Positions 46,531 to 57,497 of a stretch of DNA of 64,000 nucleotides are shown here, one piece after another; positions within the stretch are counted from its first letter, which is position 1; each line of letters opens with the position of its first letter. The DNA comes from Heterobasidion occidentale (taxonomy: Eukaryota; Basidiomycota; Agaricomycetes; Russulales; Bondarzewiaceae): assembly GCA_039111635.1 (NCBI GenBank), contig JBCAQO010000013.1, positions 434,001 through 498,000 of the forward strand, in the 5' to 3' direction. The notes under the pieces were generated by a model, which saw nothing but the letters and a program-made list of their open reading frames with translations, was not told the DNA's origin and ran no database searches. The position numbers were made by a program, and so were the translations under genes.

Positions 46531-47474
46531 TTTTACCGTCCTCAAGGCAGAAAAGCAGCAGAGAATCTTCAAGAGAAAAAGCCAGAGTGACGAGTGCGGA
46601 TGAGACGCGTCGTGGCCATTGGGGAAGGTGCGTTTGATTGCTGAGGTGCGTCTTGTTTCGCCATGTATCACCACCGCAGACAATGCACCTCCAACACAAA
46701 TTGAGCACAGAACGCGTATCAATGTAGTATGCACATCCACGCTAGTGAGGTCATTTCCAGGGGCGGTGGAGGGATGCCTCAAGTACGCTCATTCATTCAT
46801 TCATTCAAAGATCCTACAGTGCCCATCCCCTCTATCTTCCGAAGGCCCAACCACAGCGCCCCTCCTATCTCTTTTCCAGCTCGACCTTTATGCCCTTGGT
46901 GCCTTCGAACCCAGCGCGGACACTGTTGTGCTTTGTCTGTTATAACCTCCCGACATCCGTATTCGATGCACATCCTGGAGCATCCTGTTAAGCGCTTCAC
47001 TTCGCACCCCAGCGAGGACATTCAGCGCGCGCACCGCAACATGGGCTGGTGGCCCTTCGGCCGGTTATCCTTCGATGTGCGCAGCTACAATCACAGCCAA
47101 TGCCCGATCACCCGCGCAAACCTGCGACATATGCACATCAAATTGTCTAGGCCCGCCAGCTATACCTTGTCCTTCTGCCGTCCACTTCCTCGGTACGGCA
47201 CTTCTTGCGAGTCAGGTCCTTACGCCTCGGGTCTTCATCTGGTTCCTTTCCTGGTCTTGTACACATGTCGCATGGATTGATTCATTGATCCCAGACTCGC
47301 TCTGTAAACCTTTTATATCTGCCTGTGAACTTACGAAAATCACGATGAATTCGAGAAGGCTACATAGCGGCATTCGTGACTCATCATTGCGCAAGAAGAC
47401 TAACAGCAAAGCAATCAATCACTACAAGTTCTGCAGACAATAAGACTTACAAGACTGCGATCGGAGTGAGAGAG
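46531..47474. other. Spacer between the two STAND duplication units
   Basis: A (CATT)n run lies at about 46788-46805. Short frames on both strands show no domain; the part near 46540-46700 on the minus strand may belong to the relic gene beside it. No intact gene seen. Confidence 0.4.
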
Positions 47475-47511
47475 ACCGATGGACAAACATGTAGACAGGC
47501 CAATGGAAATT
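47475..47511. repeat. 37-bp dispersed element, copy 3
   Basis: Begins agaccgatggacaaacatg and matches 40619-40655 and 40803-40839 with scattered substitutions. It heads the 3' flank of STAND copy 2. Confidence 0.6.
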
Positions 47512-47683
47512 AACGTGCGGAAAGAAGGAAGTTAGATTCGAGACCGCCTACCGCGGGATGACCCCATGTACATAGCAACTATATCAGCACCTGGGTCAAC
47601 GCTATAAACCAGGCAAGACAGTGACAATTCCAAGAGGCATACAAAAAGAATGATGCGGAAGCCAGGATTCAGTAGCACCATGG

Positions 47684-47839
47684 TCAAGGAGAAGATTTGA
47701 AACTGATTCTTTGTGCTCGATCGGCCACATATCGTGCACTCTGGGCATTCGAATCAGCTCCTTTCTCGAGCAGGAGCTTAACAATGGCCTCAGAACCTTG
47801 AGCTGCCGCCGCCTGCACTGCAGTGCCATAGTCTCCACC
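47684..47839 (-). pseudogene. Severed last ankyrin repeat of STAND copy 2
   Basis: Directly after the TAG at 47840-47842 the same frame continues with DYGTAVQAAAAQGSEAIVKL, LLEKGADSNAQ and a short tail to a TGA at 47684-47686. In every neighbouring repeat the codon at the stop position is CAG (Gln, as in DPNVQGG), so a single C-to-T change on the coding strand explains the stop. Confidence 0.7.
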
Positions 47840-50800
47840 CTAGGCATTTGGATCAACTCCACTCGCGAGTAGGAGCATGACGATGGCCTCGGAGCCTACT
47901 GCTGCCGCCGCCTGCAGTGCAGTGCCAAATCGTCCGCCCTGGACATTTGGATCAGCTCCCTGCTTGAGCAGGAGCTCGACGATGGCCTCGGAATTTTGAT
48001 AGGCCGCCGCCTGCAATGCAGTGCCAAGGTATCCGCCCTGGACATTTGGATCAACTCCCTTCTCGAGCAGGAGCTTAACAATCGCCTCGGAACCTTGAAA
48101 GGCCGCCGCTTGCAGTGCAGTGCTATATCTTCCGCTCTGGACATTTGGATCAGCTCCCTTCTCAAGCAGGAGCTTGACAATGTCCTCAGAACCTTTGAAG
48201 GCCGCTGCTTGCAGTGCAGTGCTATATTTTCCACCCTGGATGTTTGGATTAGCTCCTGTGTTGAGTAGGAGCTTCACGACAGCATGGGATCCATGCCTGA
48301 TTGCCACCTGCAGTACAGAGCCATCTTCTTCGTCTTGGACGTTTGGATCAGCTCCTTTCTCAAGCAGTAGCTGGACGATGACCTCGGAACCCTTATAGGC
48401 CGCCACTAGCAGTGCAGTGCCAAGGTATCCGCCCTGAACATTTGGATCAGCTCCCGTCTCGAGTAGGAGCTTGACGATGGCCTCGGAACCTTCAGCTGCT
48501 GCCACCTGCAATGCAGTGTGGAAGTATATGACTTGGACATTTGGACCAGTTCCCTTCTCGAGCAGGCGCTTGGCGATGGTATTGGTTTCCGCCACCTGCA
48601 ATGCAGTGCGAAGATTTCCACCCTGGACATTTGGATCAGCTCCGTTCTCAAGCAGGAGCTGGACGATGGCCTCAGAATTTGTAGCTACCGCCGTCAGCAG
48701 TGCAGTGCCATATTCTCCGCCCTTGACATTTGGATCAGCCCCTTTCTTGAGCAGGAGCTCGACGATAGTTTCAGAACTTGTAGCTATCGCTGCCAGTAGT
48801 GCAGTGCCAAATCGTCCGCCCTGGATGTTTGGATCAGCTCCCTTCTCGAGCAGGAGCTTGACGATGCCCTCGAAACCATTGGCGGCCGCTGCGTGAAGAG
48901 CATTCTCGAAGCCTCCACCTCGAGCACGGCGTGGGGCCGCTTCCCTCTCCTTCAAGCGCGTCCAAAATGATCCATGACCACTTTCACGTCCAGCTTGTAA
49001 TGGATTGTAGTATGGACCTCGAATATTTGGATCCACGCCTTCATATAGCAGGTTGCTCACTACATATTCAAGACCGACCAATGAGGCATAGTACAGAGGA
49101 GAATAGACAGGTGCCGGGAAGGGCGCGTAGTAAGCCCGAGCATACGGATTACGACCCATTTCATGCACACGAACCCAGGATATGAATAGAGTGGCATCGG
49201 TATGGAAAAGCTTGAGAATTAGGCCCTGCAGGACACTGTCTGAACTATCTTCACCTGCAGATTTAACATGGGAGATCCAATACTGTGCGGCGTATCGAGT
49301 AAGTGGGTAGTTGGAAATCCAGCCATCTTCGGAGTCAAGCGCGTCCAATTGTAGTAGGTAGGCCAGACAAGCCTTGGATATCAGCGCGTGAGAGTCCCTC
49401 TCGCTGATGTCAAGCCTCGATTCAACCGATATCATGTATTCCTTGACTGTCACATGGGCTAATTTGACCTTATCTACGCCGCCCGTTAACACAGACAGTC
49501 CGAAATTTAGGTAGGTAGGAACATTACCTCTGGAACCAACGATTAAACCAGAGCACAATCGAAAAATCTCCTGTGGATCCTCATATCGGAAGACGGGATC
49601 AAAGTACAGTTCACCTGATCCTGAGTTGGACTTCATGGCGAGAACATCGTTGAGTTGGGCAAGATTTAAGTTCTGAGCAGAGAAAGCAAGCCACCGCAGG
49701 ATGCTAACAGCGTCGTCATGTTCTCCAGAATTGAGCCTAGATAAAATCTGAGAGTACATTTCGAACAAAGTCTTCGGAGGATAATCCAAGCATTTCTTCA
49801 TCTCAGCCCACTGTGGCATTTGGAAAGGTCCTCGATTTGCAACGCTGCCAGCCGGAACCTAAACGCCATCGTCAGACATCACCGTGTGCAAATTATTCAA
49901 AGATAACCGTACATTCCCTGAGCATTCTTCATCACACTAGCCTTGATCTCCTCACGTCTGTTTGCCAGTTTAGTCTGTCGTTCGAGCATATCGTCAAGAT
50001 AAATCCCAATGTCCACATTGACGGCATCCCCTCCAACGCGTACATGGCCTTGAGTGCACAGTTGACCAAGATGTTTCTCGATATCACCTTCCTGTCGACT
50101 CGTCACTAGCAAACGCAGGACGCCGCCTGGAATCTTGACAACCTCTTCAATCCACTTCAACATCGTCAGTGTCTCTGTGTTCGTGCATTCATCGAGGGCA
50201 TCGATAAGCACATAAACGTGTTCGAATTGGTCGATAATGCTGTGGAAAACACCACGAAGAGAATCTAAGGATGCGCGTGATGGATTGTTCTCGTACAATG
50301 CCTTGAGGCGGTCGGGAACCAAGCGTCGGTGAACGGTTAGCTGTGACACAAGGGAGCGAATCAGCCCATGGAAGCGTTTCGATTCATCTCGCCCATCTCT
50401 AGAATCAAACGCAAAATATGCGATAGCGGATGAAGGCTTGTCGCGGCAATGATCGACAATGTTCTCTATCGCACTGGACCTAGCATGAGACAGTCAACAG
50501 CCGCCCTACACTCTGGGCTTGTGGAACATCCCTTACCATAAAACACTCTTGCCACAACCGGCTGTTCCGGCAATTCAGCATTCTGCCTCACCAATGGAAG
50601 CGATTTTGCGCTTACGGATTCCATACACCCAGATGAACGGAAGCTCGTTATTCTTCCAATCCTCAAATTGTGGTCCATTTAGGAACCAGAAGCAAGTGTT
50701 CTCTTGACGCTTCTCTAGCGTACTGTCGTAGTCTTTGGAGGGTTCGGGTGCATCCAGCCATTTCTTTATCTTCTTGACTGATAATACATATAATCAATGA

Positions 50801-52150
50801 TACATCGACCAGAATGGGCTCTGGGACAGACGTACGAAGCTTGTCATCCGCAAACCTCTGGAACCCCTCCCTCACAGTTATATTTGCCTGCATCGCTAAT
50901 CTTCGATCATACTTCGAGAGCAGATCCTTGCAACTGTCATGCGACTGTTGAATGCGAGTTTTTAAATCTTCGGACACGGCATTTCGTAGCGTCCGTCCTG
51001 CAGCCAGTGATGATCATGTGTGCGGCTGTTTGTCGTAAATCACTCAACGGAGTACGCACCAATGAAAGGCAGCCTTGCATACTCGTCAATGACTGATGCG
51101 ACCTGTAGGAGTACACGGCTGATGGCCTCTATCACGTTGTCGGTCCCATCCACCACCAGCAAGTCAGGGATTTTATTGGCAACACCGATCATTTCGCGCA
51201 ACGACTCTGCCAAACCTCGAACGGCATCGTCCTGGATTTTCTGAGTTTTCATGGCCTGCGACAAGATGAGCTACACCGAATATTGCTCAGCACCTTGATC
51301 AAGGACCCACCTCGTAGGCAGATAACAGGACGTTGAACGCAACTTTCAAGATTAGATGGGCCTTAGTAGCACACAACTCGTGAGATGCAAGCCAAGAGAA
51401 TGAAGCAGCTGACATACCTCTGATATTGTGCGCACGATGTTGGCGGCCGTTTGCAGTGCTTGGGCGAGAGCTGGGATGCAATCACCGATAGTTTGTGCAT
51501 CACTATATCCCGCCTGGGCTGTAGAGACAACGGAGTCAACCTGTCCAGGAACGGCGGCAACCGTGGTGCCGCCCATACTCGCAACTGCGTCATCAACCTT
51601 CTTGAGCAAATCGGCGGGAAGCGTGGAGACGATGTTGACTTTGACGCTGGTAACCTTGACACCCGTTTCGTCTGTCAAGTCCAGCATTGCGTCTGAACGA
51701 AGCATCAGATTGATGAGCGCAACGGTTAAAAAATGTATGATGGACCGTTTTTGTCGAGTAGATTGATCACTTTCTCGGTCGCGACGCCAATGATATAGGA
51801 TTTGCTGAATGGAATCAATTTATGCGCACAGATTTCGATCTTCAACGTTGAGGAGGGCCTGAACAAGCTATATAAAAATCAAGAGACATCGCAATCAGCC
51901 AACGAACGGCATCGCCGTAGGCAGAATGTCCACATGAACGACTTACAATCTGCGCTCTTCTTCCCGCAGAAGGTCTGGATCTGGTGGGTATTTCTTTGAT
52001 TCCCATCTATCCCCTCCGTCGACGGAGATGATCACAGAGCGCTGATATAGACCTCTGAAGCGCTTCGCTTTAAATGTGCCCACAACATTGAGGCCTAGCG
52101 ATGACTTGAGTATACCATTCAAGAAAATTGAGTTGGATGTTATAGCCTAC
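47840..52150 (-). CDS. STAND NTPase with ankyrin repeats, copy 2 (NLR-like)
   Basis: Paralogue of the gene at 41024-44870, in the same orientation. The N-terminal exon reads LNVVGTFKAKRFRGLYQRSV, IISVDGGDRWESKKYPPDPD and LLREEERRL, then a donor GTAAGT near 51945. Next are TLKIEICAHKLIPFSKSY, IIGVATEKVINLLDKNG and the linker QVDSVVSTAQAGYSDAQTIG. The P-loop is GTAGCGKSVL (about 50560), Walker B YVLIDALDECT, sensor LLVTSRQEGDI, and a winged-helix region KTLFEMYSQILSRLNSG. The exon 47840-49819 carries about twelve ankyrin repeats, more diverged than in copy 1. A probable 54-nt intron (GTAATG...GTAG, near 49490) lies before VKLAHVTVKEYMISVESRL. Frame at 51693-51745 holds only if a 53-nt intron is removed. 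A TAG at 47840 truncates the last repeat. No initiator ATG was found in the first exon, so a further 5' exon is likely. Confidence 0.75.
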
Positions 52151-53568
52151 TCTTCAAGGTAGCAATGAGTGAGAGTGAGGTTTTTCTATCTCCACTTGGG
52201 CTTGAGGGATCACGCTGGAGATTCATCGACGAGAGGAGTGAGGAGAACGCAGTCAAGTATCGTGAGTGAGGCTGTGGATGCGAGGCGAAAAGAAGAATTG
52301 AGCGCCTAATACCTCGTTTGGTCAACGCCCGGAAACTGATGGGGGACCATAAACGAAATCCCACTGGATTGTTCGAATGTTATGTACCGTCAAGATCGAA
52401 TGACCGGTGAAGAGAAACCAAAGCACTGATATTTGAAGGACTTATGCGTGTCAATGCCACCATTCTTCAGAATCGTATAGAGTGGGGAATAGCGAGCAAT
52501 CGATAGAGCCGACGAGGTCGTTATTTCACAAATCCCATAGCTCTTCGTGTACCACACCCTCTGGCACAAAAAACGAGTACGAAAACTGATCAGCATCGCA
52601 GGCTCAGTATTGCTATGGACGCGTAGATGGGAATTGCTAGAGCTCAGAGACAGATGCGAGCGTTATCAGCATCAATCCTTCGTTTTTTGATCAATTGTAG
52701 AGTCCTGTGCCGAGTAGCTGAGGACATGGATGCGCGGAGAGGAGGATGGTGAGTCAAGAACGACGAGACGCATGGTTTGGCAAATGCGGGTTTCGATGTC
52801 CGAGACGCGCCGCTGCGCTTGCCTTGACTCTTCCTCATCGTTGGCTACCATACCTATGGCGTCGGACACGTTCTACCGAACGATCTGTTGAGCTACTCCG
52901 TCGAGACTCATGGAGATAACCATAAGCATATGTGTCTTAGCACCGAAGTAAAGGCGTTCGCCTCACAGTGCGTCCATCACCCCCTCTACGCGCACAGTCC
53001 ACCAGGCAATGCAGCAGCACTAAGCAGCACTCCCACGCACCGACGGTGCAAGTGGGACTTCCATATGCTCACACTGTCTGCCGCGCGAATGGGAGAAAAG
53101 GAACGACAGGAGAGTGGATACTAGACCCGCGATTCGCGATTGACGATGGGTAGGGTGTGGGTGCCAACGTCGTGTTTCCTGGGTGCAGAGGCGCTGATGC
53201 ATGCGGGGACGGTGGCATTAAACGGGTCGAGAAGAGAACTTGGGTTTCAGACGGGTATGTCTCGACTTCCAGGACTTCTGGCGGACTTCACAATCAGTCA
53301 GACTGCGAGCCTCGGCCTCCACGAACAGCCCTCCGCACAGCGGCAACCACCGTTCACCATCGCATGATTCTTGGCCCGCCCCGTCCCGCCTGCGCTCGCC
53401 GCCTCTAAACGGACTTCCAGTACTCGCGCATGCAACGATACGAGGCCAAACCAACTTCTCAGTTCTCACATGAAACACAGGCGCGTCGGACCCGTCGAGT
53501 CGAGTCGCGATGAGTCGAAAGTCGAAACTAAAAGAAACATACATTCGATCGTCGAAAAACATACACGC
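52151..53568. other. Duplicated upstream flank and inverted fragment of the relic gene
   Basis: About 52151-52990 corresponds to the upstream flank of STAND copy 1. From about 53000 to 53110 the plus strand resembles the minus strand of 45915-46025 (gcagcagcactaagc..., then gcgcgaatgggagaaaagg), an inverted piece of the relic gene spanning its intron and exon. Nothing further is recognised up to the end of the CoA-ligase gene. Confidence 0.5.
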
Positions 53569-56500
53569 CTACAGCCTCGGCTTCGCGCCCCCCGCACCCG
53601 ATCCCGTGCCCGCTCCCGCGCCCGCCGCCGCACGCGCTCGAATCTCCTTCCCGCGCTCCCGCAACACGCGCCGCAACAGCTTCCCGCTCGCGTTCTTCGG
53701 CACCGCGTCGATGAACTCGACGCCGCCCGCGAGGCGCTTGTATCCCACCTTGGCGTCCGCGACGAACTGCGACGCGCACGCCCGCCACATCGTCAGCGCC
53801 TTCCCGATGCACCAATACCGACCCGTCCGGAGACCAGACGCACGCACCTTCGCGAGCTCCGTCTTCAGCGCCGCGCGCTCCGCCTCTGACTCGGATGCGC
53901 CCGCGGCGGCGGCGGTGGTGCCGGCGGCGGCGGGGTCCGGCTTGAGCACGACGAACGCCATGGGCACCTCGCCGCTGTACTCGTCCGGCACGCCGACGAC
54001 GCACGCGTCCGCGATGCGCGGGTGGCCGAGCAGGTGACCCTCGAGCTCCGCCGGGGCCACCTGGAACCCGCGCACCTTGATGAGCTCCTGCGCCGCTCGA
54101 AGTGTCGGTTCGAGTCGATGCGAGAGGAGTTCAATGGGATGCGATGGGATGCGGTCGTGGTTCCGGGTTAGGTTCGAGGTTGGAGTATGCGCGGCGGATG
54201 GGAGCAGAGGCGCGTGAGTTGCGAGGCGGACGCGATAATATGAACGGAGACGCACCTTGAGCCTGTCCTTGACGAAAAAGTTTCCTTCCTCATCCACGAC
54301 GACCTCGTCCCCAGTCCTGACCCACCCATCCACGAACGTCTCCGCAGTCCTGCCCACCCCACACATACAAATCCGTCAGCCCTCTCCGCCATCAAAGCGC
54401 TGCGCGCGCACGAAGTGCGAACAAAAAGAGTAAGAGGAGGAAAAAAAACACCACTCACGCCTCCGGATCGCCATAGTACCCCAGCGCGACGGACGGCGTC
54501 TTGACCACGAGCTCGCCCGGCTCGCCGCGCGCGGCGAGCGCGCCGCCCCCGCCGGGCTTGACGATTCTGGCGACGCACCCGGGCACGAGCTGCCCCGCGC
54601 TGCCGGGGGCGCCGATGCGCTGGGAGAGCGGGAACTGCGGGGTCGATGAGGGAGGGTCGGCGCGATGCGGTGAGGGTGAGGGGAGGGTGTACGCACCATG
54701 AGAACGAGCGTTGCGAGCTCGGTCATCCCTTGACACGCGGATCCCGTCAGAATCTGACTACTAGTGCACGGCCGAGAAGGAAAGAGAAAAACAACGTAAC
54801 ATAAGGTAGTACAAAGAAAAGGAAGAGAAGAAGCGAAACCGGGAAGGGGAAGAACGAGCAAGCGAAGCATACAATGACGATGATGATGATGATGGTGCGG
54901 CGGCGACTCACCGAAAGCCTGCCCAAGCTCGGCGTGCGGCATCAGCTGCACGAGCTGGTCCGTGAGCTCCGCGGACACGGGCGCGGCGCCGAACAGGACG
55001 AAGCGGACGGAGGACAGGTCGTGCTTGCGCGTCTCGGGGGACTGGCGGCGCGCGGGGGCGAGCGTCAGCGTCAGCGACGATGGCGGGCGAGAAGGGGATG
55101 TGTGATTGAAAGAGAGAGAAGAAGGGAGGGCACGCCGCACCTTGCATAGGAGGACGACTTGGGGCGGGACGAGCCTGCGGCGCCGTGCGACGGGACGTGA
55201 CGAGAAGGACGCGGGGCAGGGACGGGGACGGGTTCTCAGCGCAGCGAAGCATCTCAGAGACGGAGCGACACGCACGCCATATGTGTCACACTATACTGCT
55301 CGATATACCGCAGCATCTCGCCAAAGTTAAACTTCGGAACAACCACGAGGGACAGCTGTGGGCCGCGCCGTGTATGCATGTGCGTCAGAGGGTGCGCGAG
55401 TGAGCGCTGGACGATGGGGTGGTGGGGGCGTGCGGAAGCTTACCCCGGCGAAGAGATGGAAGTGGACCTGTTATTATCGTTCATTTATTTTTATTTTTAT
55501 TTTTATTTTTTTGGGGGGAAGACAGGATATGCGCGATGGGAGGGTGGGGGAAGGCGTCAGTGTTTGATGGCGAGTTGCGAGCGGGGATAGGAGAGCGCAC
55601 CGCGGTGATGAGCCCGTAGACGTCTACTCGGAGACAGACATATACGCATACACACACAGCGATTCAGCCGCCCGTCAGCCCGGATCCGCCGACGCCCAGC
55701 GAGTTACTCACGGAAGAATGGCAGCACTACCCACAATACCCACCACCACCACCACGAAACCAGTCAGCAAACCCCACCCCCATCCAACACGATAAACGAT
55801 GAACAACAGAAACAAGGACTCACGCGCGAGGCTCACGTCGCCGACCCTGAACCGCCTCTTCTCCCACGGCGCGTAGTCTTCATGCACGCGGTTGAACAGC
55901 GCGGTCTGGATCACGTTCGCGATCGGCCCGTAGTGCGCGATCGCGACCGCCTGCACATCACGCACGCACGCACGCACATACCCACACGTCGGTTAGCGGC
56001 CTTCTCGCGGGACGACGAGGTGGGGAGGAGTTGGGGAGGGGCGGGACGGGGAGGAAGGAGGCGCTGGGGGCGGGAGGCGCGCGGCGGTGGCGCGAGACGC
56101 ACCTTGGGCCTGCCCGTCGTCCCGCTCGAGAAGCAGAAGAGCGCGATCTTCGTCCTCGCCTCGCCCGCGCGCAGCCGGCGCTCGACGAACGTGCGCGTAT
56201 GGCGCGCGCCCTCCGCGACAAGCGCGCGCACGCTGCGGTGCTTAGCCGCGCCCTCCCCTTCTCCGCCGCCGGAGGAGTCGGACGACGAGGGAGAGGAGGG
56301 AGAGGAGGGGTCATCGTCGAGGACGACGTACCGGTGCGCGGGGACGCCGGCCTCGGCGCCCGCCGCACGCGCGACGGTGAGTGCGGAGGCGTGCGCGATG
56401 ACGAGGGTGGTTTTGGTCGTCGTGAGCTGGTAGGCGAGCTCGGCGGGCGTGAAGGCGGGGTTGGAGAGCCTGGGCGGAGCAAACCAAACGAGTGCGAGTG

Positions 56501-57096
56501 GTCGGAGAGGAGAGGGAGATGGGGGAGAAGGGGACGTGCGTACGTGACGATGCCGCCGAGGCGCCAGACGGCCCAGAGGGCGGTGGTGTAGTCTGCGGCG
56601 CTTGGGGGTTAGCGGGCGGGCGGAGTGATGCGGGGCGGTAGTGCGTGGGCTTACCGACGTGGTTTGGGCTGAACAGGCAGACTGGGTTTGCCATTTCAGT
56701 CCTGCACGTGCGGAACTGCGGGGCGCTCGTACGCACCGACGTCATTCTCCTCTGCGTGGGAGGATAGGGATGCGTCTGTGAAACGGGGGACGAGGATGCG
56801 AAAGAGAGGGCGGGCGACGCACGGATGCCGTAGCGCATGCTGAGCGCGTTCGCGAGCCCGTATACACGCGCGCGGATCTAACGCACATCATGTATAGCAG
56901 TCGCACGATGGGTCGACGGGGGACGCACCTCCTCAAGGCCGACGCCGCGGCCTGAATTGGCGTCAACGAGCCAGGGGACGCCGTGTGGGCGGACGGGCCT
57001 GTACGGGTGCGTGCGGTCGAGGATGAACTGGACGAGGGTGAGGTCGTCGGGCACGATGTCGGGCGGGAGCGGGGTGGCTGGGTGGATCTCGGCCAT
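53569..57096 (-). CDS. AMP-dependent acyl/4-coumarate-CoA ligase-like enzyme
   Basis: Member of the ANL superfamily, activating a carboxylic acid with ATP and transferring it to CoA. The ATG at 57096 gives MAEIHPATPLPPDIVPDDLT, then YRPVRPHGVPWLVDANSGRG. Small exons follow: ARVYGLANALSM, ENDVVCLFSPNHV-like, and LSNPAFTPAELAYQLTTTKT. The phosphate-binding motif is FCFSSGTTGRPK (about 56125). VRFVLFGAAPVSAELTDQLV and GMTELATLVLM come next, then GDPEATAETFVDGWVRTGDE (adenylate-binding Asp), FFVKDRLKELIKVRGFQVAP and the C-terminal catalytic lysine in VPKNASGKLLRRVLRE. It ends in a Gly/Ala-rich tail with final PRL, which could be a weak peroxisomal signal. Introns are numerous; one holds an (ATTTTT)n run at about 55480-55515. 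A minus-strand TATAAG near 57181 precedes the start. The substrate is unknown. It is divergent from the SET gene. Confidence 0.87.
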
Positions 57097-57497
57097 GTCG
57101 GTAGTCAGTGGTCAGTGGTCAGTAGGTGGGTTGAAGGGGAGCGGTGGGCGTGCGACGACGAGGCCGTCTGGCGTTCCCTTATAGAGGACCTCCAGCGCTG
57201 CTATCAATGATGGCAGGCGGCGGCGGGCGTCAAAGGGTCGCTTCTGGGCTGAGCGCGGGCCGGGGGGAGGAATGCAGCGTCCATTTCCAGGCTGTTCTCA
57301 TCGTCGCACGCTCGATCTGTCCACCTGAGCGCCGTCCTCGACGTCATCGTCCGTGATTCCCACGGCGTCCCCCCACCCTCTTGAGCGCCTTGCTCCCGAC
57401 TCGAACTGTACTGTACCATTGTTCCTCGTTTCTTGTATATACCACATCACATTCTACCAGCCGCTCTTTTATATATCACGCCTCGGGCAACACTACT
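57097..57497. promoter_or_regulatory. Divergent promoter of the CoA ligase and SET genes
   Basis: 400 bp between opposite starts. On the minus strand CTATAAGG lies at about 57179-57186, some 85 bases before the ligase ATG. On the plus strand a TTTATATAT stretch (about 57467-57475) lies close to the SET gene's ATG at 57498. Confidence 0.45.
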
